From CALLPQ01 sp964392325 (GTDB lineage: Bacteria; Pseudomonadota; Alphaproteobacteria; Caulobacterales; Parvularculaceae), in the NCBI GenBank assembly GCA_964392325.1, contig CAYMPJ010000006.1, positions 62,001 to 126,000 on the forward strand: a DNA stretch of 64,000 bases. The letters are read 5' to 3'. A program made the position numbers and the translations under genes. Below, piece after piece: positions 26,554-35,786 of the stretch. The notes beneath the pieces are model-generated. The model made no database searches, was not told where the DNA came from, and was given only the letters and a program-made list of their open reading frames with translations. Positions within the stretch are counted from its first letter, which is position 1; each line of letters begins with the position of its first letter.

Positions 26554-27822
26554 CTATTTCTGACGAAGGAATTTTTTTCGCTTTATTTTTACCGGCAGTG
26601 TTATTTCCAAATCAGGATCAGCTGCGTCTTCAACCGCGCGCCATACCCTTATCGCATTTCCCGAGAGAATTTTTATAATTTCCTCATTACTATAATCGCG
26701 GTCCATTAAACCTTGAACCAGATTAGGCATAGTCGAAGCGTCTTTTAAGCCAACCGGAAGACTGTCGCCTACACCGTCATAGTCCGACCCTAACCCGATA
26801 TGATCAATACCAATGAGGGATTTCACGTGATCAATATGGTCGATGACATCATCGACATCTGCAAAAGGAACAGGGTTTGAGGGTAAAAATTCCTCACGGA
26901 ATTCTTCCTCGAGGTCATCATCCTTTTCGCTTTTGTTTGTCAGAGCATATTGGTCATACGCATCATTATAATTTGCACGCCAATCGCTATAGGTTTGGGT
27001 TAGAAACAAAGAACCGAAATTGATCATGATCACACCCCCGTTTTTTCCGAGCGCTTTAATCATTTCGTCTGACATATTGCGTTCAAAACCGGGTGTGAAT
27101 TTACGCGCGGAGGAATGACTGGCTATGACTGGGGCACGGGTTTGTTTTATTACATCAAAAAAGGCCGCGTCGGAGACATGGCTAATATCAACCATAACCC
27201 CAAGATCATTCATGCGCTTTACGAGTAGTTCTCCAAATGGCGACAAACCATCCCAACGGCGTTCTTCATCATAGCTGCTGTCAGAAATATGATTGATACG
27301 CGAATGCGTAAGGGTAATATATCGAATACCGCGCGCATAAAAATGATCCAGATTGGCCAAATCCCCTTCAATCGGCGCACCATTTTCCATGCCCATGGGC
27401 AAGGCAATTTTGCCCGTCGCCGTAATGCGCTCTACATCTGCAACCGATTTGGCAATTTCGAATTTGTCCGGGTGCTGATAAGCAATCCCTTCAACGAGAC
27501 CAATCAGGCGATCAGCCTGGGCCTTAGCGCCGCCACTTTCCTGAAAGCGCGCTGCCACATAGATTGACATAAAAGGCGCGTTCAAGCCGCCCTTTATTGC
27601 TCTTGGATAGTCAAAATCGCCACTGCCCGTCGCCTCGCCAATATCTTCACCTGATTGAGCAATTCGATAGGGAATATCAACATGTCCATCCAGGATTATG
27701 GTTTTTTGAGCCAAATCAATGGCCGCTTGTGAAGGCACTCGCCAATCATAAGCCACTGCAGTTTGGAATGGAAATAGCAGCATTATTGGCGCAATCCATT
27801 GCGCTACAATCCGGTTGTTCAT
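26554..27822 (-). CDS. M19 family membrane dipeptidase (renal dipeptidase type)
   Basis: This protein of about 422 residues has a signal peptide (IAPIMLLFPFQTAVA). Zinc-site motifs of peptidase M19 are visible: DGHVDIPYR (HxD), the glutamate in MGMENGAP, VDISHVSDAAFFDV, IASHSSAR, and IGLGSDYDGV. These enzymes cleave dipeptides, including D-amino-acid forms, outside the cytoplasm. The start at 27822 has AAGGGG at seven bases; the TTG at 27843 has no such site. It converges with phoD. The C-terminus is short and basic. Confidence 0.93.
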   Translation of the reverse strand: MNNRIVAQWIAPIMLLFPFQTAVAYDWRVPSQAAIDLAQKTIILDGHVDIPYRIAQSGEDIGEATGSGDFDYPRAIKGGLNAPFMSIYVAARFQESGGAKAQADRLIGLVEGIAYQHPDKFEIAKSVADVERITATGKIALPMGMENGAPIEGDLANLDHFYARGIRYITLTHSRINHISDSSYDEERRWDGLSPFGELLVKRMNDLGVMVDISHVSDAAFFDVIKQTRAPVIASHSSARKFTPGFERNMSDEMIKALGKNGGVIMINFGSLFLTQTYSDWRANYNDAYDQYALTNKSEKDDDLEEEFREEFLPSNPVPFADVDDVIDHIDHVKSLIGIDHIGLGSDYDGVGDSLPVGLKDASTMPNLVQGLMDRDYSNEEIIKILSGNAIRVWRAVEDAADPDLEITLPVKIKRKKFLRQK

Positions 27823-27977
27823 CGAATACCCCTTTGTACTCAAATCATAAATCGATTAAGTGAAAATATTTTATTGGTAAGCAACAGTTCTATTTACCCG
27901 GCAATAATATCAGGTAACAACAGAAAAGAAAATGCAGTCGAAGTTTATGATTTTAGCAGAATAAAAGAATAATCTTA

Positions 27978-28634
27978 TTATTCACCCAAACGCGCCTGAA
28001 GCTGAGCGATAAGCGCATCAATACCTTGCGTTCCGCCGCCATTATTTGCAACAACGGCTGTGAATTGGCTACGTTGCTCTATAGCCAGCCATATATTATC
28101 GGCACCCGCATCAACGACCTTCAAGCCATCTGGCGTGCGGTATAAACGCCATTGAAAATTCGTGTCCGCAAGGGGATCACCGCGTTTTGCATTTGCCAAG
28201 CGGGAAAATACGATAATATCGCGCTCCGAACGATCAACAGAACCGCTTACGACCAATTCCTGACCAGAATAATTACTAAGAACCTCTTGATAAATTGACG
28301 TCGCAAAACGTTCAAACAAAGGGTAATAAATTTCTGCCTGCTGCCTTGTCATCTTACGAGCATATTGGCCAAGCACAAAACGACCTGTCCGCCGCATATC
28401 GACATATTCATCAACGAGCTCACTCACACCGATAAAGCGTTCTTGCTCGGTTTGGGCTGCCATCGCACTGTTGGCTTTAACCAGAACTCTGTTCATAAAA
28501 CTTTCAGCTTCCTGGTCCGCAAAAGCAGGACCAGATAAAGCGGCAATAACGGTTAGGAAAAAAGCGCAGGGCAAAGCCTTAAAAGCTTTCAAGACCGCGT
28601 TTTGAAAGCCAAGTTTGAACATTGTTATTTGCAT
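27978..28634 (-). CDS. mlaC: MlaC/Ttg2D family phospholipid-binding protein
   Basis: This 218-residue periplasmic protein has a clear signal peptide (LPCAFFLTVIAALSGPAFA). The body matches MlaC: MRRTGRFVLGQYARKMTRQQ, then YYPLFERFATSIYQ and NFQWRLYRTPDGLKVVDAG. MlaC shuttles phospholipids between the outer-membrane MlaA complex and the inner-membrane MlaFEDB transporter. It lies downstream of mlaA in the same direction, about 200 bases away; mlaFEDB is not in the window. A short Gly-rich stretch (NNGGGTQG) precedes the last helix. Confidence 0.9.
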   Translation of the reverse strand: MQITMFKLGFQNAVLKAFKALPCAFFLTVIAALSGPAFADQEAESFMNRVLVKANSAMAAQTEQERFIGVSELVDEYVDMRRTGRFVLGQYARKMTRQQAEIYYPLFERFATSIYQEVLSNYSGQELVVSGSVDRSERDIIVFSRLANAKRGDPLADTNFQWRLYRTPDGLKVVDAGADNIWLAIEQRSQFTAVVANNGGGTQGIDALIAQLQARLGE

Positions 28635-28833
28635 AAAGAAATTCTCATTAAAATTTCACTGGTTATAAAACCGATTAAATTCAGACTAAATTACCGTGAC
28701 TAAAATCTGTACTGTAGTGATACCATAGAAATAGAGTGTGGCGAAGCCAAGGCAATTGTTTGTTTTAAACCAGGTCGCCTAAACCCCCTTAAATTCAAGG
28801 GCATAGAGGGTAATGACCTAATAGAAATGCGCC

Positions 28834-29943
28834 TTACTCAAGGTCCTCGAACTCATCAAAATCATCAAAATCGTCAAAACCATCGCCTATATCAGGTAAC
28901 TCTTCCAGAGATGACTGACCATTTAAAATTTCCCTTCGTCGCGCTTGCAGATAGAAGCTGCGAAATGAAGAGTAAAAATCCAAAGAATTTCGCTCAATAT
29001 TTTCTAACGGCTCAATAAAGGGCTCGCGCGCAGAGACCAGCGTTGCACCCGTCCGGGCAAATCTCGCTGTTGATACAGCATTGCCATCCGCATAATTTAA
29101 AGGGCTAAATGCAATCCGATCAATTGCCAAACCAAAACTATCGCGGACTGTACTGGGACCAAAGAATGGTAAAACAACATAGGGTCCAGACGACACGCCC
29201 CAGACCGCTAGGGTCTGTCCGAAATCTTCCGTATGCGGCGCCATGCCCAATTTTGCAGCCGGGTCAGCAATACCGCCAAATCCAATCAGCGTATTAGTTA
29301 CCATTCTTCCACTAGTATTAAGGGCGCGCTTAAAATTACCTTGCAAAATATCATTTGCCAAAGTTGTGGGAGACGCAATATGCGCGAGTAAATTGCGCAT
29401 CGCTTTGCGCAATTTTCCAAATGTAACTTTACGATAACCCTTAGCCAAAGGCTTTATAATCAGTTTGTCCGCTTTATCGTTCACGTTAAATACAAAACGA
29501 TTGAAACCCTGCCAATTGTCCGGAGCGATAGTACGATGGGGTGGCTTCGCGCCGGAACCAGCTTGCAGTAACAGACTGACAGAAACTCCCGAAAGAGAAT
29601 TCACCATTACCTGATTTGTCGGTAGGGGCGCTGTCGTTATAGCGAGATTACCAAACAAAGGCGCAACAGGCGTAATATCAGCAAATTCGGGGCCGAACCG
29701 AGATTCGAGGACCAGAGAATCGGATTGCCCGACAGATAAAACCGTCTCGCGCAGGGCAAGCTTCTTAACCACAATATCACTACCCAACAGCTGATTTGAA
29801 TTATCAGGATTTGTGGTTCGTGCAATATCATACCAATTTTGGGCGCTCAGAGACTGCCCAATACTCGCATGGGCACCTTGCGATACCAGTAACGCGAGAG
29901 AGCTAGCTGACATTAGAGACAGAACTACAGATTTACGACGCAA
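28834..29943 (-). CDS. mlaA: MlaA (VacJ) family outer-membrane lipid-transport protein with extra N-terminal region
   Basis: Residues about 140-300 match MlaA: DNWQGFNRFVFNVNDKAD, NTLIGFGGIADPAAKLG, and GPYVVLPFFGPSTVRDSFG. MlaA removes phospholipids from the outer leaflet of the outer membrane. Three things are unusual: the signal peptide (SLALLVSQGAHASIG) lacks the lipobox cysteine of classical VacJ lipoproteins; about 105 residues of unknown sequence precede the domain; and the C-terminus is a run of Asp, Glu and Phe (about the last 18 residues). Length is 369 against roughly 250 for typical family members. Confidence 0.88.
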   Translation of the reverse strand: MRRKSVVLSLMSASSLALLVSQGAHASIGQSLSAQNWYDIARTTNPDNSNQLLGSDIVVKKLALRETVLSVGQSDSLVLESRFGPEFADITPVAPLFGNLAITTAPLPTNQVMVNSLSGVSVSLLLQAGSGAKPPHRTIAPDNWQGFNRFVFNVNDKADKLIIKPLAKGYRKVTFGKLRKAMRNLLAHIASPTTLANDILQGNFKRALNTSGRMVTNTLIGFGGIADPAAKLGMAPHTEDFGQTLAVWGVSSGPYVVLPFFGPSTVRDSFGLAIDRIAFSPLNYADGNAVSTARFARTGATLVSAREPFIEPLENIERNSLDFYSSFRSFYLQARRREILNGQSSLEELPDIGDGFDDFDDFDEFEDLE

Positions 29944-30326
29944 GATTTGCCCCTAATTACTAGAGCCTGAATATGTTCAGGCAAGATGCATGCACGTGAC
30001 TCAATGGTGAGGATAAAATTTGCATAACTATAAACCATAGATGCGCAAATGGTATCATAAAATTTAAAAATCATGATCACACATCTCTTCTATATCCTGA
30101 TTATTGCTCGCCATTGCAAGCCTGTTTCCTAATCCTCGTCGATCAAAAAGAAAAAATGAAAAGCTGGATAGAGCATTTGATCCTGTTTCCAAGCTCAAAC
30201 ACCCGCGATTTCAGCGCATTGATCGCCATTTGGCTTGCCAATAACCTTATAAATTTGGCCTCACCCCCAATGACCACCCCAAAACTTACCCAATTTTGGT
30301 GCTAAAACACACCCATTCTTCTTGCA
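29944..30326. other. intergenic stretch before the methionine operon
   Basis: About 380 bases with no gene recognised. A 63-codon plus-strand frame at 30114 has no recognisable sequence. The region should hold the mlaA promoter on the minus strand. Confidence 0.4.
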
Positions 30327-30354
30327 ATACATATAAAGATATGTTTATATGTAT
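30327..30354 (+). promoter_or_regulatory. near-perfect 28-bp palindromic operator, probably for the ArsR-type regulator
   Basis: Arms ATACATATAAA and TTTATATGTAT are exact reverse complements of 11 bases around a six-base centre GATATG, whose inner ATAT is also symmetric; 26 of 28 positions are symmetric. It lies 53 bases before the regulator gene. A possible promoter, TTGCAA (30322) and TTATAT (30345) at 17-bp spacing, overlaps it, so bound protein would block transcription. ArsR-methyltransferase regulators of the SahR type bind AT-rich palindromes; the link is inferred. Confidence 0.75.
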
Positions 30355-30407
30355 TTATATTGTGAGAATTTCCAATACGTTGTTTCGCCCCAAAACTAGG
30401 GAATAAA

Positions 30408-31463
30408 ATGCTTGATACCACATTGAATATTTTCCGCGCCGTGGGGGAAGAGACCAGACTGCGCATCGCGGTTTTACTCTTCCGGGGGGAATTGACGGTC
30501 ACCGAGCTAACCCAAATCTTAGCCCAGAGCCAACCACGCGTTAGTCGTCACCTCAAAATACTGGCTGATGCGGGGTTAGTAGAGCGCTTTAGAGAAGGGG
30601 CATGGGTTTTCTATCGCATTGCCAATGATCAATCCAATGATGCCGGCATACAAACAATCCGCGCCAGCCTTAGTGCCCTCGCCCAGTCAAGCGATCGTTT
30701 GTTGGCCAGAGACCGCGAACGCTTTGCCCAAAGCCGACAGGCGCGCGCTGCGATTGCTGCTGAATATTTCGATCAAAATGCAAATTCCTGGGATCAAGTC
30801 CGACGCCTCCATTTGCCGGACTCAGATATAGAAGCCCAAATGCTATCAATTCTTGGAATTAATCACGAGAGCGGCATTCTTTCACAAGACAAAATTGAAC
30901 TCTTTGTAGACCTTGGCACCGGCACAGGACGAATATTAGAAATTTTCAGCGACATCTATGAGCAAGGTGTGGGTTATGATTCCTCTCGGGAAATGCTCTC
31001 CGTCGCCAGAGCCAACCTCGATGCAAACAATATTGCAAATGCACAAGTACGCTATGGCGATATTTTTGCCCTCCCCGCATCGCCTTCTTCTGCAGATTTG
31101 GTCTGTGTACATCAGGTTTTACACTTTCTCACTGAACCGGGAAAGGCAGTTTGTGAAGCTGCGCGAATTTTAAAACCTGGAGGACGCCTGTTAATTTCTG
31201 ATTTCGCCCCCCATGATCTGGAATTTTTACGCGACCAGCACGCTCATCGCCGACTTGGATTTGGTGACGATGAAGTCCGTGATTGGTGTCGCCGCGCCGG
31301 TCTTGATTTTGTCAGCACAAAGACTCTATCACCGATAACTAAAAAAAATAGCGATCAACTCACCGTCAAAATCTGGCTTTGCGCCCTTCCTCTAAATTCT
31401 GGGTCATTTAACAGTGAGAAAACTCAGAATTCAGCCAAGACATACGCAAAACATCCACACTAA
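30408..31463 (+). CDS. ArsR-family regulator fused to a SAM-dependent methyltransferase domain (SahR-like)
   Basis: This 351-residue protein has an ArsR/SmtB winged helix in residues 1-90 (LTQILAQSQPRVSRHLKILADAGLVERF) and a class I methyltransferase domain from about residue 145 (motif I FVDLGTGTGRILEIF). No metal-binding cysteine motif is seen in the HTH part, so it is not a metal sensor of the usual kind. Proteins with this fusion upstream of metF and metH are known to me as probable sensors of S-adenosylhomocysteine or SAM. Its gene overlaps nothing but lies 34 bases upstream of metF and behind the palindrome, suggesting self-regulation of the whole operon. Confidence 0.88.
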   Translation: MLDTTLNIFRAVGEETRLRIAVLLFRGELTVTELTQILAQSQPRVSRHLKILADAGLVERFREGAWVFYRIANDQSNDAGIQTIRASLSALAQSSDRLLARDRERFAQSRQARAAIAAEYFDQNANSWDQVRRLHLPDSDIEAQMLSILGINHESGILSQDKIELFVDLGTGTGRILEIFSDIYEQGVGYDSSREMLSVARANLDANNIANAQVRYGDIFALPASPSSADLVCVHQVLHFLTEPGKAVCEAARILKPGGRLLISDFAPHDLEFLRDQHAHRRLGFGDDEVRDWCRRAGLDFVSTKTLSPITKKNSDQLTVKIWLCALPLNSGSFNSEKTQNSAKTYAKHPH

Positions 31464-31497
31464 ACTTTCCCGATTAGCCCGCCCCGCGAGACACACT

Positions 31498-32370
31498 ATG
31501 AGTAAATTAAGTATTTCTTTTGAATTCTTCCCTCCCAAAACGACAGACATGCAGACAAAATTGTGGTCTGCGATAGAAAAACTCAGCATATACCAACCTG
31601 AGTTCGTGTCTGTCACTTATGGTGCTGGTGGCTCTACTAGAGAGCGTACGCATGAGACGGTTACGCGTATTGTTAGTGATACAAATTTAAAAGTTGCCGC
31701 CCATTTGACATGCGTCAATGCAACCAAAAATGAAGTTGATCAGGTTATCCAGGATTATTGGGATGCAGGTGTGCGCCACTTGGTGGCGCTACGCGGAGAT
31801 CCCATAGTCGGCGTTGACGGCAAATACACACCCTTTGTAGGCGGCTATGCGAATGCCGCCGAACTCAGCCTTGGTGCAAAAAAGATTGCCCCTTTTGAAA
31901 TTAGCGTCGGGTGCTATCCTGAAAAACACCCTGAATCATCGTGCTTTGATGCAGATATAGAGTTTCTAAAAGCCAAAATCGATAATGGTGCAACAAGAGC
32001 AATTACACAATTCTTCTATGATAATGATGTTTACTTTCGATATCTTGACCGGGTTGAAAAAGCGGGAATATCCATTCCGATCGTTCCGGGTATTATGCCC
32101 ATAACAAATTTTAAGAGCTTAAAGCGCATGGCCTCTATGTGCGGAACCTCATTACCATCTCATTTACATTCGCTATTTGAGGATCTGGAAGATGATCCGC
32201 AGATACGTCAATTGGTTGCCGCAACGGTAGCAGCCGATCAATGCCTTGAGCTTGTAGAACAAGGCGTTTCCCATTTTCATTTTTACACATTGAATAGATC
32301 CGATCTGGTATGCGCCCTTTGCCATAGGCTGGGTATAAAGAAACAAAATAACGTAGCGAGCGCTGCCTGA
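31498..32370 (+). CDS. metF: methylenetetrahydrofolate reductase
   Basis: MetF reduces 5,10-methylene- to 5-methyl-tetrahydrofolate, the methyl donor for MetH. The 290-residue barrel protein begins ISFEFFPPKT, with the catalytic Glu in EFFPPK. It also has VTYGAGGSTRERTHE, LVALRGDP, and ITQFFYDNDVYFRYLD. Size is normal. The frame is open to 31414, but that part overlaps the regulator gene and lacks family similarity, so the ATG at 31498 is used. Its TGA overlaps the metH start (TGATG), so translation is coupled. Confidence 0.96.
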   Translation: MSKLSISFEFFPPKTTDMQTKLWSAIEKLSIYQPEFVSVTYGAGGSTRERTHETVTRIVSDTNLKVAAHLTCVNATKNEVDQVIQDYWDAGVRHLVALRGDPIVGVDGKYTPFVGGYANAAELSLGAKKIAPFEISVGCYPEKHPESSCFDADIEFLKAKIDNGATRAITQFFYDNDVYFRYLDRVEKAGISIPIVPGIMPITNFKSLKRMASMCGTSLPSHLHSLFEDLEDDPQIRQLVAATVAADQCLELVEQGVSHFHFYTLNRSDLVCALCHRLGIKKQNNVASAA

Positions 32371-35009
32371 TGCAAGCAACTTTTGTCAATATTGGAGAAC
32401 GTACAAATGTTACGGGCTCTGCAAAATTTCGTAAACTTATCAAAAATGAACTCTATGACGAAGCTCTGGACGTTGCCCGCCAGCAAGTCGAAAATGGTGC
32501 ACAAATCATCGATATAAATATGGATGAGGGTATGCTCGACGGTGTCGAGGCGATGCGAACATTCCTACGATTGATTGCCAGTGAGCCTGATATATCACGT
32601 GTACCAATCATGATCGATAGTTCCAAATGGGAAGTGATCGAAGAGGGTTTGCGGAATGTGCAAGGCAAAGCCATTGTCAACTCGATTTCAATGAAAGAAG
32701 GCGAAGAGCCTTTTCTGGAACAAGCGCGCAAAATCATGCGATATGGTGCTGCTACAGTTGTCATGGCATTTGACGAGGTTGGTCAAGCCGACACCGCTGA
32801 TCGTAAATATGAAATTTGTGAACGCACTTACAAACTGCTAACTGAAAAAATCAATTTTCCTCCCGAAGACATTATATTCGATCCAAATATTTTTGCTGTT
32901 GCCACCGGCATTGAAGAACACAACAATTATGCGGTCGATTTTATCGAGGCGACAGCCCGCATTAAAGAAAACCTTCCCCATGCCCGTGTCTCGGGCGGGG
33001 TTTCGAATATTTCGTTTTCATTTCGCGGTAATGAACCCGTGCGCGAAGCCATGCACTCGGTATTTTTATATCATGCGATTAAAGCGGGTATGGATATGGG
33101 CATCGTCAATGCCGGGCAGCTCGCTATTTATGACGAGATTGACCCCGCCCTTCGCGACCCTGTGGAGGATGTCATTCTCAACCGGAGTGAGGACGCAACA
33201 GAGAATTTACTCGACGTTGCCGAGCGATATCGCGGAGAAGCCGGCAAAGTACGGGTCGAGGATTTAAGCTGGCGCGAGGGCAGTGTTGAGGAACGCCTGT
33301 CTCATGCTCTCGTCAAAGGCATTACCAACTTTATTGATGACGACACACTGGAAGCCAAAGAAAAACTTGGTCGTCCGCTTCATGTAATTGAAGGACCATT
33401 GATGGACGGGATGAATATTGTCGGTGATTTGTTTGGGTCTGGCAAAATGTTCCTCCCGCAAGTCGTAAAATCAGCCCGCGTTATGAAGCAAGCCGTTGCG
33501 ATCTTGACCCCCTTTATGGAAAAGGAAAAAGAAGAGTCAGGATTAACCCAATCGCAAGCGGCCGGTAAAATATTAATGGCAACCGTTAAGGGGGATGTCC
33601 ACGATATTGGTAAAAATATCGTCGGTATTGTTCTTCAGTGTAACAATTATGAAGTGATTGATCTCGGCGTGATGGTACCAACCGCAACCATCCTCACCGA
33701 AGCAAAAAAGCACAATGTTGATATTATTGGCCTATCTGGCTTGATTACGCCAAGCCTTGATGAGATGCGCTATGTTGCCTCGGAAATGCAACGTGAGGAA
33801 ATGGATATCCCCTTACTTATCGGCGGTGCCACCACATCGATAGCCCATACCGCAGTTAAAATTGCACCCAATTATCAAAACGGTGTGGTTTATGTCACCG
33901 ATGCAAGCCGTGCTGTTGGTGTTGCCTCAAAACTAATTTCCGACGATCATCGCAGTGCCTATCTCTCGGACATAAAAACTGAATATGAGCAAATTAAAAC
34001 CAAATTCGAAAAGGGGCGCGGCGCCAATCCACGTCTGCCCTTTGCTGAAGCACAAAAAAATAAACTCGCTATCGATTGGCAAGATTACATTCCCCCCAAA
34101 CCAGATTTTTTAGGGACTCGTAGCTTTAAAAACTATGACCTAAAAACTCTTGCAAACTATATTGACTGGACACCTTTTTTTGCGTCTTGGGAATTACACG
34201 GTAAATACCCACAAATTCTTGAAGATGATATTGTAGGGGAAGCAGCACGTGATCTTTTTCACGATGCCAAACAAATGCTCGCTCGCATCGTTGATGAAGA
34301 CTTGCTTATCGCAAACGCCGTGATCGGGTTTTGGCCTGCCAACAGTGATGGTGATGATATAATTCTATACACAGATGAAAATCGTGACACCGAACTAACG
34401 CGCCTGCATGGGCTTCGCCAACAAATGCGCAAGCGCGATGACGGCGCAAATTACTGTATTTCGGATTTTATTGCTCCTGCACATACTGCTATCCCGGATT
34501 ATGTGAGTGCTTTTGCGGTAACTGCTGGCATTGGCGAAGAAGAATTGGCGCAATCATATGATGATGCCAATGATAATTACTCTTCTATAATGGCCAAAGC
34601 GATTGCAGATCGCCTTGCTGAGGCTTTTGCAGAACATATGCATGAACGCGTACGCAGAGAATTTTGGGGTTATGAAACAGGTACAGGCCTTGAAGTTGAT
34701 GCGATGATTGCCGAAAAATATCAGGGTATTCGCCCCGCCCCCGGCTATCCAGCCCAACCCGATCACACGGAAAAGCAAACTCTTTTTGATTTACTCCAGG
34801 CCAATAAAAATGCTGGCTTGAACCTTACCGAAAGCTATGCCATGACCCCGCCCGCTTCCGTATCAGGATTATATTTTTCTCATCCTAAATCGTTGTATTT
34901 CGGCGTGGGAAAAATTGAAAAAGATCAAGTGGTTGATTATGCAAAACGCAAAAACTTAACCATTGGCCAAACGGAAAAATGGCTTCAACCTATATTGAAT
35001 TATAAATAA
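32370..35009 (+). CDS. metH: cobalamin-dependent methionine synthase lacking the homocysteine domain
   Basis: This 879-residue protein starts directly with the folate-binding domain (FVNIGERTNVTGSAKFRKL at residue 5; YGAATVVMAFDEVGQADT further on). It continues with the cobalamin cap and binding domain (VHDIGKNIVG about residue 410, DxHxxG intact; SGLITPSL; LLIGGATTS) and the SAM-dependent reactivation domain (RPAPGYPAQPDH near residue 790). The N-terminal zinc/homocysteine methyltransferase module of full-length MetH (about 330-350 residues, with GGCC-type ligands) is absent. Split MetH is known in alphaproteobacteria, where the missing part is a separate gene, often between metF and this one. 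Here metF abuts directly, so the partner must be elsewhere. Confidence 0.95.
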   Translation: MQATFVNIGERTNVTGSAKFRKLIKNELYDEALDVARQQVENGAQIIDINMDEGMLDGVEAMRTFLRLIASEPDISRVPIMIDSSKWEVIEEGLRNVQGKAIVNSISMKEGEEPFLEQARKIMRYGAATVVMAFDEVGQADTADRKYEICERTYKLLTEKINFPPEDIIFDPNIFAVATGIEEHNNYAVDFIEATARIKENLPHARVSGGVSNISFSFRGNEPVREAMHSVFLYHAIKAGMDMGIVNAGQLAIYDEIDPALRDPVEDVILNRSEDATENLLDVAERYRGEAGKVRVEDLSWREGSVEERLSHALVKGITNFIDDDTLEAKEKLGRPLHVIEGPLMDGMNIVGDLFGSGKMFLPQVVKSARVMKQAVAILTPFMEKEKEESGLTQSQAAGKILMATVKGDVHDIGKNIVGIVLQCNNYEVIDLGVMVPTATILTEAKKHNVDIIGLSGLITPSLDEMRYVASEMQREEMDIPLLIGGATTSIAHTAVKIAPNYQNGVVYVTDASRAVGVASKLISDDHRSAYLSDIKTEYEQIKTKFEKGRGANPRLPFAEAQKNKLAIDWQDYIPPKPDFLGTRSFKNYDLKTLANYIDWTPFFASWELHGKYPQILEDDIVGEAARDLFHDAKQMLARIVDEDLLIANAVIGFWPANSDGDDIILYTDENRDTELTRLHGLRQQMRKRDDGANYCISDFIAPAHTAIPDYVSAFAVTAGIGEEELAQSYDDANDNYSSIMAKAIADRLAEAFAEHMHERVRREFWGYETGTGLEVDAMIAEKYQGIRPAPGYPAQPDHTEKQTLFDLLQANKNAGLNLTESYAMTPPASVSGLYFSHPKSLYFGVGKIEKDQVVDYAKRKNLTIGQTEKWLQPILNYK

Positions 35010-35038
35010 CCTGATGCAAGCGCAGAAATTTCAATGAA

Positions 35039-35236
35039 TTAGCGCAAACTGGTGAGAAGTATTGCAAACTGCATGAGTATGCTGCCACATAAAACTCCGC
35101 CAATCAGAAATGCAATATAATGAAGCGGTCCTTTAGGCCGGTTAAATGACCTTTCCAATATCAGGCTTGAATCAGAATCTTGCCTGGATTCATCTTTTTT
35201 AGAACCAAATATGGCGAAGTTTCCTTGCCCAAACAT
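35039..35236 (-). CDS. small single-helix membrane protein
   Basis: This is a 65-residue frame converging with metH. It has a charged first half and a hydrophobic helix (HYIAFLIGGVLCGSILMQFAILL) at the C-terminus. The ATG follows GGAG by six bases, which supports translation. I recognise no family. It could be a tail-anchored protein. Confidence 0.55.
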   Translation of the reverse strand: MFGQGNFAIFGSKKDESRQDSDSSLILERSFNRPKGPLHYIAFLIGGVLCGSILMQFAILLTSLR

Positions 35237-35265
35237 TGATTACTCCAATTAACTAAGAAGCCATT

Positions 35266-35300
35266 GTGTTGCGTTTAAAGTGTTGCGTTTAAAGTGTTGC
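35266..35300 (+). repeat. 14-bp tandem repeat at the edge of an assembly gap
   Basis: The unit GTGTTGCGTTTAAA occurs two and a half times in direct succession and is then cut by the N run. The total array length is hidden. It lies between the small membrane protein and the TerB/DnaJ gene, in non-coding DNA. Confidence 0.9.
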
Positions 35301-35400
35301 NNNNNNNNNNNNNNNNNNNNNNNNNNNNNNNNNNNNNNNNNNNNNNNNNNNNNNNNNNNNNNNNNNNNNNNNNNNNNNNNNNNNNNNNNNNNNNNNNNNN
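35301..35400. other. assembly gap of 100 N
   Basis: Exactly 100 N, so of unknown true size. The left flank is the 14-bp repeat; the right flank begins TTTCAAGCGTTGAAA, a short palindrome-like sequence. The gap may hide more repeat units or more. Confidence 0.97.
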
Positions 35401-35786
35401 TTTCAAGCGTTGAAAATTCAACTGGTTGGCAAAATCGTTCAATACGCAAACTGAAAACAAATGTAATTTACGTTCACAAATTATTTTTTAAGTTACTCAT
35501 ATCACCAATGAAATAGCCAGTGCACATTCGCTTTTTGAAAACTCGGCTAAGCGCACAAAGTGCGGAAAATAGCTATAACGAAATGAAAATAAATAAGTTT
35601 GTTAGTTTTCCACAATTTAGGCTTGGGCCAAATTTGAGCTAGGGCTGAGTATCCCAAAAAAACCTGTGACTTTTCACCAAAATTAACACTCAACCCAAAA
35701 ATTAATCGCTCTATCTCGCCTTTAGTGGTCTTTAATTGCGAGATAGAGTAAACACTCTAACTAGACACGCAGCTACTTTAGTTCTT
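35401..35786. other. intergenic stretch after the gap, no gene recognised
   Basis: AT-rich, with stops in all frames by eye. It should contain the promoter of the TerB/DnaJ gene. Confidence 0.45.

Noticed and set aside
30114..30305. 63-codon plus-strand frame before the methionine operon
   Set aside because: No ribosome site or family match; it lies just upstream of the promoter/operator region.
35010..35026. Sequence CCTGATGCAAGC also found at the metF-metH junction
   Set aside because: A 12-base match of this kind can be chance, and no further repetition supports duplication.
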